From contig JAHDCZ010000011.1 of the NCBI GenBank assembly GCA_020629615.1, positions 1 to 46,933 on the forward strand: DNA of 46,933 nucleotides. Reading direction: 5' to 3'. A model generated the notes under the pieces. The model was not told where the DNA came from, ran no database searches, and saw only the letters and a program-made list of their open reading frames with translations. The position numbers and the translations under genes were made by a program. Positions 28,194 through 36,400 of this stretch are shown here, piece after piece (position 1 is the stretch's first letter; every line of letters begins with the position of its first letter). This DNA comes from Saprospiraceae bacterium. Its GTDB lineage: Bacteria; Bacteroidota; Bacteroidia; Chitinophagales; Saprospiraceae.

Positions 28194-29372
28194 TTATTTA
28201 GACTCCTTTTTTCGGCGTAAAAAAAGTAATAGAACATAGCTTAATAAGCCAAAAGCAAGTGAAGCCAAAGTTGCCAAAACGAAGGCACCTACCACATATT
28301 GCCAGAGATTCTGACCAACTAGTTCAAATGTTACTTCTTGATCAAAAGACTCTGGGGCATGATTACCGATACAAATTCCCCCTAGAATATAGCTTCCAAA
28401 CAAAATAAAAGGAATCATTGGTGGTATACTAATATTACCCGCAACAAAGGCGATTGCTTTATTTAATTTAAACAAGTGGGCAAAGACAAGAATTAGCAAA
28501 ATTTGATAACCCCAAAATGGTGTAATGCCGAAAAAAACACCCAACATGACACTCAAAACAATCGATTGCGTGGACTCATTGGGATCATAAAAATATTTAC
28601 GCATCACTTCCCGTGGTCCCATTTCCTTTGCTTCTTTAACAATCTTTCGAGGCCAAAAAGAGACTAGAGCAATAACAACAAAAATCGTGTTTAGAACACT
28701 TATGCGTGCAAAATCCCTGACTGTTCTAAAATGAGAAACTCGCTCGTCTGCAGGAGGATAATAAACCTCGATCACCACATGTCTAACTTCTATTCCTTTC
28801 CAAGCTGCTCTTACTAAAACCTCAATTTCAAATTCAAAACGATCTGTTTTCCAATTGATGTCATGCAATAAATGTACTGGGTAAGCACGATAACCTGATT
28901 GTGTATCGGGTAATTCAATCCCGGTATTGACTAGATACCAAAAATTTGAAAATTTATTGCCAAAACTGCTTTTACCTGGAACGTTTTCACTTTCCATATT
29001 CCGAGCTCCTAAAAGCAAAGCATCCGGAGTCTTTTCAATTTCGACAAGAAACTTCGGAAGATCGCTCGCTAGATGTTGGCCATCAGAATCGATCGCAATC
29101 GCCTGTCGATAACCTAAAGAATAGGCCTTTTTAAACCCTTCTCTTAGCGCTTTTCCTTTGCCTTGGTTTTGTTCAAAATGAACAATGGTTAATTGTTGAT
29201 AATCGCATAAAATCTCCCTCGTAGTGTCTGTTGCTCCATCATTGACAATGATAATATGATCCGTATATCGAAGTATACTTTCAATGACTTGACGAAGTGT
29301 TTGTTCGTTATTATACGTCGGTAATAGAACACAGGTTTTAAGTGCCTCAAAAGAAGAATTATGACTACCCAT
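28194..29372 (-). CDS. GT2 glycosyltransferase fused to DUF2062 membrane domain
   Basis: A 392-residue protein. The N-terminal 230 residues are a GT-A family 2 domain of the dolichol-phosphate mannosyltransferase-like type: VLLPTYNNEQTL, IIIVNDGATDTT, and AIDSDGQHL with the metal-binding DxD-like site. The C-terminal part is DUF2062, with hydrophobic segments around SVMLGVFFGITPFWGYQIL and AFVAGNISIPPMIPFILFGSY. The ATG at 29372 overlaps the stop of the dehydratase gene by one base (TGATG); a TTG one codon upstream is less likely. It may glycosylate the pigment, its lipid carrier or a related envelope lipid. The same fusion occurs in other aryl-polyene clusters as far as I recall. Confidence 0.85.
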   Translation of the reverse strand: MGSHNSSFEALKTCVLLPTYNNEQTLRQVIESILRYTDHIIIVNDGATDTTREILCDYQQLTIVHFEQNQGKGKALREGFKKAYSLGYRQAIAIDSDGQHLASDLPKFLVEIEKTPDALLLGARNMESENVPGKSSFGNKFSNFWYLVNTGIELPDTQSGYRAYPVHLLHDINWKTDRFEFEIEVLVRAAWKGIEVRHVVIEVYYPPADERVSHFRTVRDFARISVLNTIFVVIALVSFWPRKIVKEAKEMGPREVMRKYFYDPNESTQSIVLSVMLGVFFGITPFWGYQILLILVFAHLFKLNKAIAFVAGNISIPPMIPFILFGSYILGGICIGNHAPESFDQEVTFELVGQNLWQYVVGAFVLATLASLAFGLLSYVLLLFLRRKKESK

Positions 29373-29752
29373 CAATTCAGAGGCTTATAGACCGCTTTAA
29401 ATTTCAGACAAGTCCCTTCATTCGATTTAATTTGGCTCGAAATCTTTATCAAATCTTGCGAATTTTCTAAAATTGAGGTTTCAATACTCAGAGTCGCAGT
29501 TTTACCGGGATCGATCATTTTGAGAAATTTGACATTTTTGGCATTGATCAAATTTAATTCTAGCTTAAGTGATTGTTCCAAAAAATCTGTGATAATTCCT
29601 ATCTGAGAAACTCCAGGAAGTACAGGTTGATCTGGGAAATGGCCTTTAAAAATTGAATGTTCTTTATTTAGCTCAATTTGATGAACTAGACTCCCCTCTT
29701 CGACAGTACCAGATTCTGATATTAGCTTGTATAATTTTTCACTCATAGTCAT
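29372..29752 (-). CDS. Hot-dog 3-hydroxyacyl-ACP dehydratase (FabA/FabZ, ApeI-like)
   Basis: A 126-residue hot-dog protein with the dehydratase motif FKGHFPDQPVLPGVSQIG, where H38 is the catalytic histidine. This matches the FabZ/FabA-type HFPxxPVxPG signature and the ApeI-like dehydratases of aryl-polyene systems. It should dehydrate 3-hydroxyacyl-ACP to the 2-enoyl form in each extension cycle, giving the conjugated chain because no enoyl reductase is present. The second dehydratase at 35962 may be its partner. It is translationally coupled to the GT2 gene. Confidence 0.82.
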   Translation of the reverse strand: MTMSEKLYKLISESGTVEEGSLVHQIELNKEHSIFKGHFPDQPVLPGVSQIGIITDFLEQSLKLELNLINAKNVKFLKMIDPGKTATLSIETSILENSQDLIKISSQIKSNEGTCLKFKAVYKPLN

Positions 29753-29763
29753 TCAATAAAAAT

Positions 29764-30411
29764 TTAATTTACAGAAGCTAAACGACTTAATCGCATTAAA
29801 AACGGAATCTTTTTATGTTGAATAAAAATCCTTTGAGGCCAGTTGTGCTCATCGTATTCAATATCCAATCTGACCACACTTTTGTATTTAGATCCTTTGT
29901 CAATTCTAAAAATGTATCCTTGTCGATCAATATAATAATGTAAAATATCTTTATTCGATGTTGATCTCATTACTAGATCTCCCGATGTTTTCAATTGGTA
30001 GTACTGATTAGATTCGGTAGTCACTTCATCAAAGATCATTCTTAGATCCCTTTCCAAAATTTGGAGGACGATTTTTTTATCTAGTTGATCAATTATTGAG
30101 TTTATTTTCATTGAATCCGGAGAAAACTCAAAATCAAAAAGTTTAACACCTGCTTTGGCCATAAAGACAGTACGATAGCAACCTGATGCTTGATTGGCCT
30201 TGGAAAATGCCAAAATCCCACTATGGTAAGTATTGATAAATTTTATGCTCATATCAAAGACTAATTCATCAACTTCATCATGAACCAAATTCTTTACTTT
30301 TGATAGCTTAGCGATTTGATGAACGGGGCGCATTTCTTCGAGTGGTATTCCAATCCCACAAGAATACAATGCTAGTGTAAAGATCAAGGCGATAAATATA
30401 AATCTATGCAT
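29764..30411 (-). CDS. Small lipoprotein, possibly LolB/DUF3261-like
   Basis: A 215-residue protein with a lipoprotein signal (FTLALYSCGIG, lipobox Cys near residue 18). The mature domain has alternating strands, e.g. LVFDMSIKFINTYHSGILAF, TVFMAKAGVKLFDFEF and YYIDRQGYIFRID. They fit a LolA/LolB-like or DUF3261-like incomplete barrel, but the sequence match is not clear enough to name. Aryl-polyene clusters usually contain such an outer-membrane lipoprotein near the LolA homologue. It overlaps the deacetylase gene by eight bases. Likely role: acceptor of the pigment lipid at the outer membrane (inference). Confidence 0.72.
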   Translation of the reverse strand: MHRFIFIALIFTLALYSCGIGIPLEEMRPVHQIAKLSKVKNLVHDEVDELVFDMSIKFINTYHSGILAFSKANQASGCYRTVFMAKAGVKLFDFEFSPDSMKINSIIDQLDKKIVLQILERDLRMIFDEVTTESNQYYQLKTSGDLVMRSTSNKDILHYYIDRQGYIFRIDKGSKYKSVVRLDIEYDEHNWPQRIFIQHKKIPFLMRLSRLASVN

Positions 30412-31174
30412 ATGCTTTGACGTCTAACAGTTGGTCTAATGGGACAATTTCAAATGATGCATCTTTAATGGCTCTTATGATTCGCGGCAATACTTCTTTG
30501 TGTTTTGGAAGAATATCATGCAAAAGAATAATGTCTCCCGATTTGAGATTCTTCATTATTCGTTTCATAATTAATTCGTTTGTTGCTATGGTATCAAAGG
30601 ATCGATTATTCCATCCGATACATTCCATTTTTAGTGACTTTAAGGCTAATGCCATACTGGGTGTGGTCACACCAAAAGGAGGTCTAAAAAGCAACGGTTC
30701 TTTTTCAATGGCATCAATAATTAATTGATTGGTCTTTAGCAGGTCATTTTTAATAACAAACGGTGGCATAAAGTCCAACCATGTCTGGTGTACATAAGAG
30801 TGATTACCAATTATATGTCCTTTTTCATCGATGCATTTCAAAACATCAGGATGACTTTCGGCATTCTTTCCGATGCAAAAAAAGGTAGCCTTAACGCTAA
30901 ATGAATCCAAAATATCTAAAACCATTCGAGTATGTTCTGGATGAGGACCGTCATCAAATGTTATTGCAACTCTTTTTGCGACACCAGGACCTTTGGAATG
31001 TGATTTAAGATAAAAGTCAAATTGAATATTCATCGAAGCGTAAAGCAATAATGCAAGATAAGGGATATGAACAATGAGGTACCAATAGTTGGAAAACCCC
31101 ATTCTGCTTTGCAATAATAACATTGAGATTAGAAGAAAAACAAATAGAATTAATATTTTCCTATGATTCGACAT
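30404..31174 (-). CDS. NodB-type polysaccharide deacetylase, membrane-anchored
   Basis: A 256-residue protein with two hydrophobic N-terminal segments (about 7-22 and 30-48) followed by a NodB-homology domain. All usual motifs are visible: TFDDGPHPEHT (D74, D75), NHSYVHQT (H125 and H129 for zinc), FRPPFG (R164) and LLHDI near 234. The enzyme should be an active zinc-dependent deacetylase on the periplasmic side. In a pigment cluster its substrate might be an N-acetylated sugar or a carrier glycolipid linked to the GT2 product. It overlaps the CLF-like gene by 14 bases and the lipoprotein gene by eight. Confidence 0.87.
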   Translation of the reverse strand: MSNHRKILILFVFLLISMLLLQSRMGFSNYWYLIVHIPYLALLLYASMNIQFDFYLKSHSKGPGVAKRVAITFDDGPHPEHTRMVLDILDSFSVKATFFCIGKNAESHPDVLKCIDEKGHIIGNHSYVHQTWLDFMPPFVIKNDLLKTNQLIIDAIEKEPLLFRPPFGVTTPSMALALKSLKMECIGWNNRSFDTIATNELIMKRIMKNLKSGDIILLHDILPKHKEVLPRIIRAIKDASFEIVPLDQLLDVKAYA

Positions 31175-32228
31175 GTTGCAAAAGTAACATCGAGTGATTG
31201 GAGTTGTTGTAATTGTTATACAGTAAAACGTTTTTTATGCTACTTTTTTCAAATTCTCCTTTTTTTAGTATGTCAGGTACATGCTGCTTTTTCAAAATTT
31301 GAGAAGCCGTCCATAGACCAAAAGAAGAAGCTGTTTTATATTCACCGCAAAGGTGCTTAAACCTACATACATCAATGCCTTGAAGCAAACCAGACTGTAA
31401 TTGATGATAAGTAGCATCTAATTCATGGTCTCCATTATATCCCAAAATTACAATATCCAAGTCTTCTTTGACCAAACCATTATTCACCAATAAAGAATTA
31501 ATGGTGTTTTCAACTGAGGATACATTTTGAGGTTTGAACAATATTTGCAATCCTTTTATTACCGCATAACAATTTTGGGAAGGTTTTTTACCCAACATAA
31601 AAAAGCTTGCTCCTTCTCCAGCGATGGTTCCTTTACCTTCTTGCATAAACAAGTCCAATTGCTCGAATCCTGTAGTTTTCCACATATTCATTCTACTCGT
31701 TATTTTAAGATAACTATCTGTCAATTCGTCCAATCCTCCAACCAATACATTCTCAGCATTTTCTTGAATTAGTAACATTCCATCGAGTAGCGCACTTTCA
31801 AAAGAAGACCCACGATGCGTATAAGTAAAATTGTAATTTTTACATTGAATCATTAACGCAATTTGCGCGCTGATCGCATTATGGGTAGATTGAATAAACT
31901 GCGTTGGGGAAACGACTCCTTCATCATTAGAATAAATATTTTTTAAAAACTTTTCAGTATCTGTTAAACATCCTAAACCTGTCCCAGTTATAATTGCATC
32001 TAATTTTTTTTGGCCAGCATCAGTCATACATTGATGTGCACTATGAACACCAATTTTCAAAATTCTACTCATTCTTCTCAGAGAACCCCCAGAAATATGC
32101 TCTTTGTAATTGGGGTCTTTCACCCACAAGGTGTTGCTCTTTTCATTGACCAATTCTTCAAGAAACTTCGAATTATCCAAAGTATTTTGGGGGGACACAT
32201 TTCCAATTCCGTTAATATAGATGTTCAT
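31161..32228 (-). CDS. Degenerate ketosynthase (chain-length-factor-like)
   Basis: A 355-residue FabF-fold protein without the catalytic triad. The nucleophile region reads THRGSSFESAL, so the active Cys is replaced (Gly140 by alignment with the neighbour). The HGTATP region reads LGYNGDHELD, and the GHTLAAAG region reads CGEYKTASSFG, with Glu in place of His. Overall fold landmarks such as TGTGLGCLTDTE and SAQIALMIQ remain. In type II systems and in aryl-polyene synthases such partners heterodimerise with an active KS and set chain length. The likely partner is the KS 16 bases upstream. Confidence 0.85.
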   Translation of the reverse strand: MNIYINGIGNVSPQNTLDNSKFLEELVNEKSNTLWVKDPNYKEHISGGSLRRMSRILKIGVHSAHQCMTDAGQKKLDAIITGTGLGCLTDTEKFLKNIYSNDEGVVSPTQFIQSTHNAISAQIALMIQCKNYNFTYTHRGSSFESALLDGMLLIQENAENVLVGGLDELTDSYLKITSRMNMWKTTGFEQLDLFMQEGKGTIAGEGASFFMLGKKPSQNCYAVIKGLQILFKPQNVSSVENTINSLLVNNGLVKEDLDIVILGYNGDHELDATYHQLQSGLLQGIDVCRFKHLCGEYKTASSFGLWTASQILKKQHVPDILKKGEFEKSSIKNVLLYNNYNNSNHSMLLLQHVES

Positions 32229-32244
32229 AAATCGTTTCGTTCTA

Positions 32245-33450
32245 TTAAATGGAAGAAAGTACTAGAGATGAACAATTACCTCCAAATCCAAACGAATTTG
32301 AAAGTATATTTTTTAACGAATTCGTACGCTTAAGGGAAACGATTGGTGTCATGTTGATTCCTTCAATGGCAGTCTTAAAATTTAAATTGGGAGCTATAAA
32401 TTGGTGTTTTAAATTAAGCAATGCTATTACTGCTTCAATCGAACCAGCGGCTGCCAATGTATGACCGGTAAAACATTTTGTTGAGCTAAAATCAGGAATT
32501 TCGGATTGAAACAATCTTTGAATGGCGGTCCCTTCCGAAAGATCATTTACAGGTGTTGCTGTGCCGTGTACATTGATATATTGGATATCTTCTGTCGTCA
32601 TTGCTGCTTGCTTAAGTGCGATACGCATCGCCTCATATGCTCCAGCCCCATCAGGCGAAGATGCAGTTTGATGATAAGCGTCGTTGGCATTTCCGTACCC
32701 TTGAACAATCCCAATGGGCTCACCATTTCTTTCTTTCAAACTTTCTTCTGATTCCAATAGTAAAAATGCCGCTCCTTCCCCTAGATTTAATCCTTGACGA
32801 TCATTATCAAAAGGCTTACAATGATCAGAATCCAATATTTTCAAGGCGTTAAAGCCATTTAAGGTATACTTTGTCATTGAGTCCGTTCCTCCAACCAACA
32901 CACGGTCCAGAATATTATGCCTGATCAACCTTGCTCCTGTCATAATTGCATTTGCAGAAGAAGAACAAGCCGTACTGATGGTTGAAACATAATGTCTAAT
33001 TCCTAAATCTACGGCAATGTGTTCAGTAGAATCCCCACAATCATGAGTCATCATATTTCTTAACTTACCCGAGGCAGGATCTTCGAAAAATTTTTTAATA
33101 AAATTTTCACTTTTATCGATTCCTCCTACACTTGTGGAAGATATTAAACCAGTTCTTTTCCCATCATCTAGATTTAGACCCTGAATCGCCACGGCTTCTC
33201 GGGCAGCAATCATACCTAACATGGTAGTTCGACTGCTTGATTCTATTTCTATACCAAGAGAATTTAGTAGTTCGTCATTAGACATTTTCACCTCACCAAC
33301 CAATAGTTTTCCTTTATGCGCGGTGTCTAAATATTGAATATGATGAATCCCATGACGGTTTGACATCAAAGAATTCTTCATTTCGCCAATGTTATTTCCG
33401 ATACTTGTGATGGCGCCCATGCCTGATATGTATACAGGTTTTTGCATCAA
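32245..33450 (-). CDS. Beta-ketoacyl-ACP synthase, FabF-like (active triad)
   Basis: A 401-residue KAS II-type enzyme with the full Cys-His-His triad: ISTACSSSANAIM (C162), VHGTATPVND (H295) and FTGHTLAAAGS (H330). It condenses malonyl-ACP with the growing chain. Its start overlaps the ACP gene stop by four bases (ATGA). The degenerate KS follows by 16 bases, which suggests that this KS and the CLF-like protein form a heterodimer loaded by that ACP. In the aryl-polyene scheme it would be the main elongating KS (ApeO/ApeC-like pair, inference). Confidence 0.92.
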   Translation of the reverse strand: MMQKPVYISGMGAITSIGNNIGEMKNSLMSNRHGIHHIQYLDTAHKGKLLVGEVKMSNDELLNSLGIEIESSSRTTMLGMIAAREAVAIQGLNLDDGKRTGLISSTSVGGIDKSENFIKKFFEDPASGKLRNMMTHDCGDSTEHIAVDLGIRHYVSTISTACSSSANAIMTGARLIRHNILDRVLVGGTDSMTKYTLNGFNALKILDSDHCKPFDNDRQGLNLGEGAAFLLLESEESLKERNGEPIGIVQGYGNANDAYHQTASSPDGAGAYEAMRIALKQAAMTTEDIQYINVHGTATPVNDLSEGTAIQRLFQSEIPDFSSTKCFTGHTLAAAGSIEAVIALLNLKHQFIAPNLNFKTAIEGINMTPIVSLKRTNSLKNILSNSFGFGGNCSSLVLSSI

Positions 33451-33698
33451 GTATTGGCATCGATATGCTCTGCGATTGATCTTACTGATTTAAATATTTT
33501 CTTTCCATCTTCCTGATTTTGAATTTTCACTCCATATTCTCTTTCCAAAAGAACAATAATTTCTAAGGCATCAATGGAATCTAATCCCAGCTCACTTTCA
33601 AACAGAGAATCATCTTCATTGATATCCTCTGGTGTCATGTCTTCCAAATTCAACTGGTCGATCAATTGTAATTTTAGTTTGTCAATCAATTCTTGCAT
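33447..33698 (-). CDS. Acyl carrier protein (between ketosynthases)
   Basis: An 83-residue ACP with ELGLDSIDALEIIVLLE, where Ser41 is the phosphopantetheine site, and acidic flanks. It is encoded between the half-KS gene (4-base gap) and an active KS (4-base overlap), so it is the likely carrier for chain extension. The DSID sequence and acidic helix II are close to fatty acid ACPs and to ApeE/ApeF-type ACPs. Confidence 0.92.
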   Translation of the reverse strand: MQELIDKLKLQLIDQLNLEDMTPEDINEDDSLFESELGLDSIDALEIIVLLEREYGVKIQNQEDGKKIFKSVRSIAEHIDANT

Positions 33699-33702
33699 AC
33701 CT

Positions 33703-34335
33703 TTAAACTCGATTTATTTTGTTATAAATAGATTCTACATTTTTACTAGTAAATTCGGCGAAAGCCTCAGGATTATCTGAAATTCTCTCCACCCAAGATA
33801 AGAAAACATTTTGCACACCTCTATAAAATTCTACCCATCCCACAATTGCTCCATTAATTCTTTGTTCCTCAAAGAGTAAAGTTACATAATTGACCAAATT
33901 CTGTACATCAAATTGATCACCGATCCACATTGCTTGTTCACCCTTAAATCCATGCCTTATGCTCAATTCTCCTAACATAATATTTGGAAGAGTATATACA
34001 AAAAGGGCTGGATTTGGTTTTATTTCGCCAGGCGTAAATGTTTTCTCAAAATAGTTTTCATCCGTATCCAAAGATGCCGACTTATTCATTAAAAAAACAC
34101 CAATTTTCTCTTTTTCGACCAATGTATTACAACATGACATTAATCCTTCGGCGGCCAAAAAGGCACTTTTGGACATCTTATCCATCTTAAAAAATTTAGG
34201 ATAAGAAACATTCAAACCTTGGTAAATCTCTTTTAGCGCTTCGACCATTTCTACTCTTGAAGAGTTTATATTGAGTTTTTTGCCTACTTGAAGGTGCTTG
34301 TCATTCAGAAAACTACTTTGCTTAATACAAATCAT
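33703..34335 (-). CDS. Half-length ketosynthase-like protein
   Basis: A 210-residue protein resembling the N-terminal part of FabF-type ketosynthases: KMDKMSKSAFLAAEGLM, then a strand GVFLMNKSASLDTDENY, then PNPALFVYTLPNIMLGELSIR, and a final strand INGAIVGWVEF. The thiolase-fold C-terminal half is absent, as are the two catalytic histidines. The position of the active Cys reads EQAMWIG, so it cannot act as a KS. Proteins annotated 3-oxoacyl-ACP synthase of this size occur in Bacteroidota pigment clusters. It overlaps the upstream KS by four bases and may be its regulatory partner. Confidence 0.78.
   Translation of the reverse strand: MICIKQSSFLNDKHLQVGKKLNINSSRVEMVEALKEIYQGLNVSYPKFFKMDKMSKSAFLAAEGLMSCCNTLVEKEKIGVFLMNKSASLDTDENYFEKTFTPGEIKPNPALFVYTLPNIMLGELSIRHGFKGEQAMWIGDQFDVQNLVNYVTLLFEEQRINGAIVGWVEFYRGVQNVFLSWVERISDNPEAFAEFTSKNVESIYNKINRV
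33753..33766 (+). repeat. Copy 3 of recurring 14-bp motif ATTCGGCGAAAGCC
   Basis: Exact match to the copies at 7473 and 25396. On the opposite strand it encodes EAFAEF near the C-terminus of the half-length KS protein. Confidence 0.6.
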
Positions 34336-35477
34336 ATCGCTTTCTTTTTAAAGATTATTGAAGCATTACATCCTCCAAAACCAGAAGCGGTTTTCAAAAC
34401 GGCGTTTATCGTTTTCTTATTTGATTTTCGAATAATATTTACAGGATCTGTAGTTCCTTGATTGCTAAAACCTATCGATCCTACCAAGGTATTTTCTAAA
34501 ATACTGTGATAAGAAGCAATGCATTCAATTACTCCTGCCGCTCCCAAGGTATGCCCCCAGTATCCTTTAAAACTATTCGTGGGCACCTCATGAAGGTTCA
34601 TAGATTTCAGAGCTTTGGCTTCCATTTCATCATTAAATAATGTGGCAGTGCCGTGCGCAGAAACGAAGTCAATTTCTGAAACGTCTGTACCTAATAATGA
34701 TTGTTGAATGGCTCGGATCATCCCTTCCCCATCTCTTGATGGTCCGCTGATATGATTGGCATCATTAGTAGAAGCTCCACCAGCAATTTCTATAGGGTAT
34801 CCCTTCTTTTCTGCAGACAAAATAATCGTACCACAAGCATCTCCTAAATTAATTCCTTTTCTTTTGGCATCAAACGGAAGACAAGGTTCCTGACTCAGTG
34901 CTTTCAATGAGTTAAATCCAGAAAGTGTAAAATCCGTTACCTCATCACAAGCTATGACGATGATATGTTTATAGTCTCCTACTTTCAATATTCTTTGTGC
35001 CGTAATGATCGCAACTACACCTGAAATACAGGCATTAGATATAAGGATTGGTTTGATCTTGTTTCCAAAAAAAGAAGTAATCGCTTTTGCCATGTTTTGC
35101 AAAAACCTTCGTTTCCTTGGGACTTTCGCTTTCGCGGAATGTTTAAGTAAATCAATATTTCCTTTGGTTGTAGAAAATACAAATAGAACATCCTTACCAG
35201 TGGGATCTATATCTGCAATGTCAAGTGCATTTTTAATGGAAAGTATAGAATTCATCTCAAGCTTGGTAAAATTTTCTGCATTACCTAGCTCGGTAAATAA
35301 ATCTTCACTTTGCGATATCTCGATTATACCACTATTGTGAAATAAATCAAGTGATTTGGAATAATGTCTTTTTAATCCTGTTACGCCCTGACTTAAAGAC
35401 GCAAAGTTTTTCTTGGTCGTCCACCCTAAGGGACTCGTTATATTATCTCCTATAATAGAAATCTCACTCATGTACAT
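34332..35477 (-). CDS. Beta-ketoacyl-ACP synthase (active triad, initiating or extending)
   Basis: A 381-residue KS, somewhat short for FabF. The triad is intact: ISNACISGVVAI (C150), SAHGTATLFND (H275) and YWGHTLGAAG (H309). The residues after the Cys (ISG, not SSS or ASG) differ from the other cluster KSs, suggesting a different substrate or timing, for example priming with the aryl starter. Its stop overlaps the half-KS gene by four bases (ATGA), and it follows the thioesterase gene by four. A start at MSEIS two codons later is equally possible. Confidence 0.9.
   Translation of the reverse strand: MYMSEISIIGDNITSPLGWTTKKNFASLSQGVTGLKRHYSKSLDLFHNSGIIEISQSEDLFTELGNAENFTKLEMNSILSIKNALDIADIDPTGKDVLFVFSTTKGNIDLLKHSAKAKVPRKRRFLQNMAKAITSFFGNKIKPILISNACISGVVAIITAQRILKVGDYKHIIVIACDEVTDFTLSGFNSLKALSQEPCLPFDAKRKGINLGDACGTIILSAEKKGYPIEIAGGASTNDANHISGPSRDGEGMIRAIQQSLLGTDVSEIDFVSAHGTATLFNDEMEAKALKSMNLHEVPTNSFKGYWGHTLGAAGVIECIASYHSILENTLVGSIGFSNQGTTDPVNIIRKSNKKTINAVLKTASGFGGCNASIIFKKKAI
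35128..35140 (-). repeat. Variant motif ATTCCGCGAAAGC
   Basis: 13-mer variant of the recurring motif on the minus strand, identical to 42965-42977. It lies in a KS gene and is read in the frame encoding HSAKAK. Confidence 0.5.
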
Positions 35478-35481
35478 TGGA

Positions 35482-35910
35482 TTATACTACCCCCCATTTC
35501 TCTTTCCATTTTTGATAAAAATCCGGTGTATTCAATTCTAGAGCATAGGTGTCCTTATGACAAAAAACTTGAATAGAATATCCAGTAGCAACTAATGCTT
35601 TAGTTTCGGCATTATATATCTCGTATTCGAATTTGATCTTTGCAGCTGGCGTATTGATGAATTTGGTCTTTACGATGGCTTCCTCTCCAAAAGTAAGTGG
35701 CAATTTGTGGTTCACATGAAATTCTACAATCGGAGTTGAAAAACCATGTTCAAAGACATCTAAGTAACTTAGATTATACTTTCTTCCAAACGCTTGTCTA
35801 CCGTCTTCAAAATAATTTACATAATGACCGTGCCATACGATTCGAAGTGCGTCTACTTCGTTAAAACGGACACGTAATTTGGTTTCACAAACTAAGTCTA
35901 ACTTCTCCAA
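35482..35910 (-). CDS. Acyl-CoA/ACP thioesterase, 4HBT hot-dog family
   Basis: A 142-residue YbgC/4HBT-like hot-dog protein. The signature RFNEVDALRIVWHGHYVNYFED, with its conserved Asp near residue 19 and the following HGHYVNYFE, is the usual active-site helix region. It may release the finished polyene acid, or edit stalled ACP species, as ApeK does in aryl-polyene clusters. The start is TTG (MEKLDLV); no in-frame ATG is nearby. It lies four bases upstream of a KS gene and 51 bases after the dehydratase gene. Confidence 0.85.
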   Translation of the reverse strand: MEKLDLVCETKLRVRFNEVDALRIVWHGHYVNYFEDGRQAFGRKYNLSYLDVFEHGFSTPIVEFHVNHKLPLTFGEEAIVKTKFINTPAAKIKFEYEIYNAETKALVATGYSIQVFCHKDTYALELNTPDFYQKWKEKWGVV

Positions 35911-35961
35911 TTCTAGGAATTTAATGACAATAATTGAATCGCAAAGATAATCTTATTGTAC

Positions 35962-36399
35962 TTATACAAGGGGTTCATCTAGTATGAATATTTTCATTTC
36001 ACAACTGGCGATTTTTTGATCATTCAGATAGGTATTTCCTTGAATTATTTTGATATTCATAACTTCTTGAAGCTCTTGAATTTCAGTGATTATCTCTTCT
36101 CCTATTTGCGGCCATGCGCATATTTCTAAATTCTTTACGCTTCCAATAAAACCGAGTTTTACGGGTTGGTTATTACTTTTAAAATAATATCCAGCCGAGG
36201 CGGCGGCTGTTTGTGCAATATTCTCAATCAAGCCCATTGAACTCAGCTGACCATTTTTGATAAAAATATTATCTTCCAAGATTGTAAATCCTGATTTAGT
36301 CCCTTGTTCTGTGACAGAATAAAGACTATCAATCATTACCACTGGTGGCCGCTGAGGAATATATTGTAATATTTCTTCTCCTTTGATCATTGCTTCCAT
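35962..36399 (-). CDS. Hot-dog dehydratase-like protein (ApeP-like)
   Basis: A 145-residue hot-dog protein. The N-terminal IPQRPPVVMIDSL matches the PHRxPMxxID pattern of FabZ/ApeP relatives. The helix SMGLIENIAQTAAASAGYY corresponds to the central hot-dog helix with the ENIAQ acidic position. The His of canonical FabZ (HFPxxP) is not visible. It may therefore be the accessory half of a heteromeric dehydratase with the ApeI-like protein at 29372-29752, as described for E. coli ApeI/ApeP. It is one base from the acyltransferase gene. Confidence 0.8.
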   Translation of the reverse strand: MEAMIKGEEILQYIPQRPPVVMIDSLYSVTEQGTKSGFTILEDNIFIKNGQLSSMGLIENIAQTAAASAGYYFKSNNQPVKLGFIGSVKNLEICAWPQIGEEIITEIQELQEVMNIKIIQGNTYLNDQKIASCEMKIFILDEPLV

Positions 36400-36400
36400 G

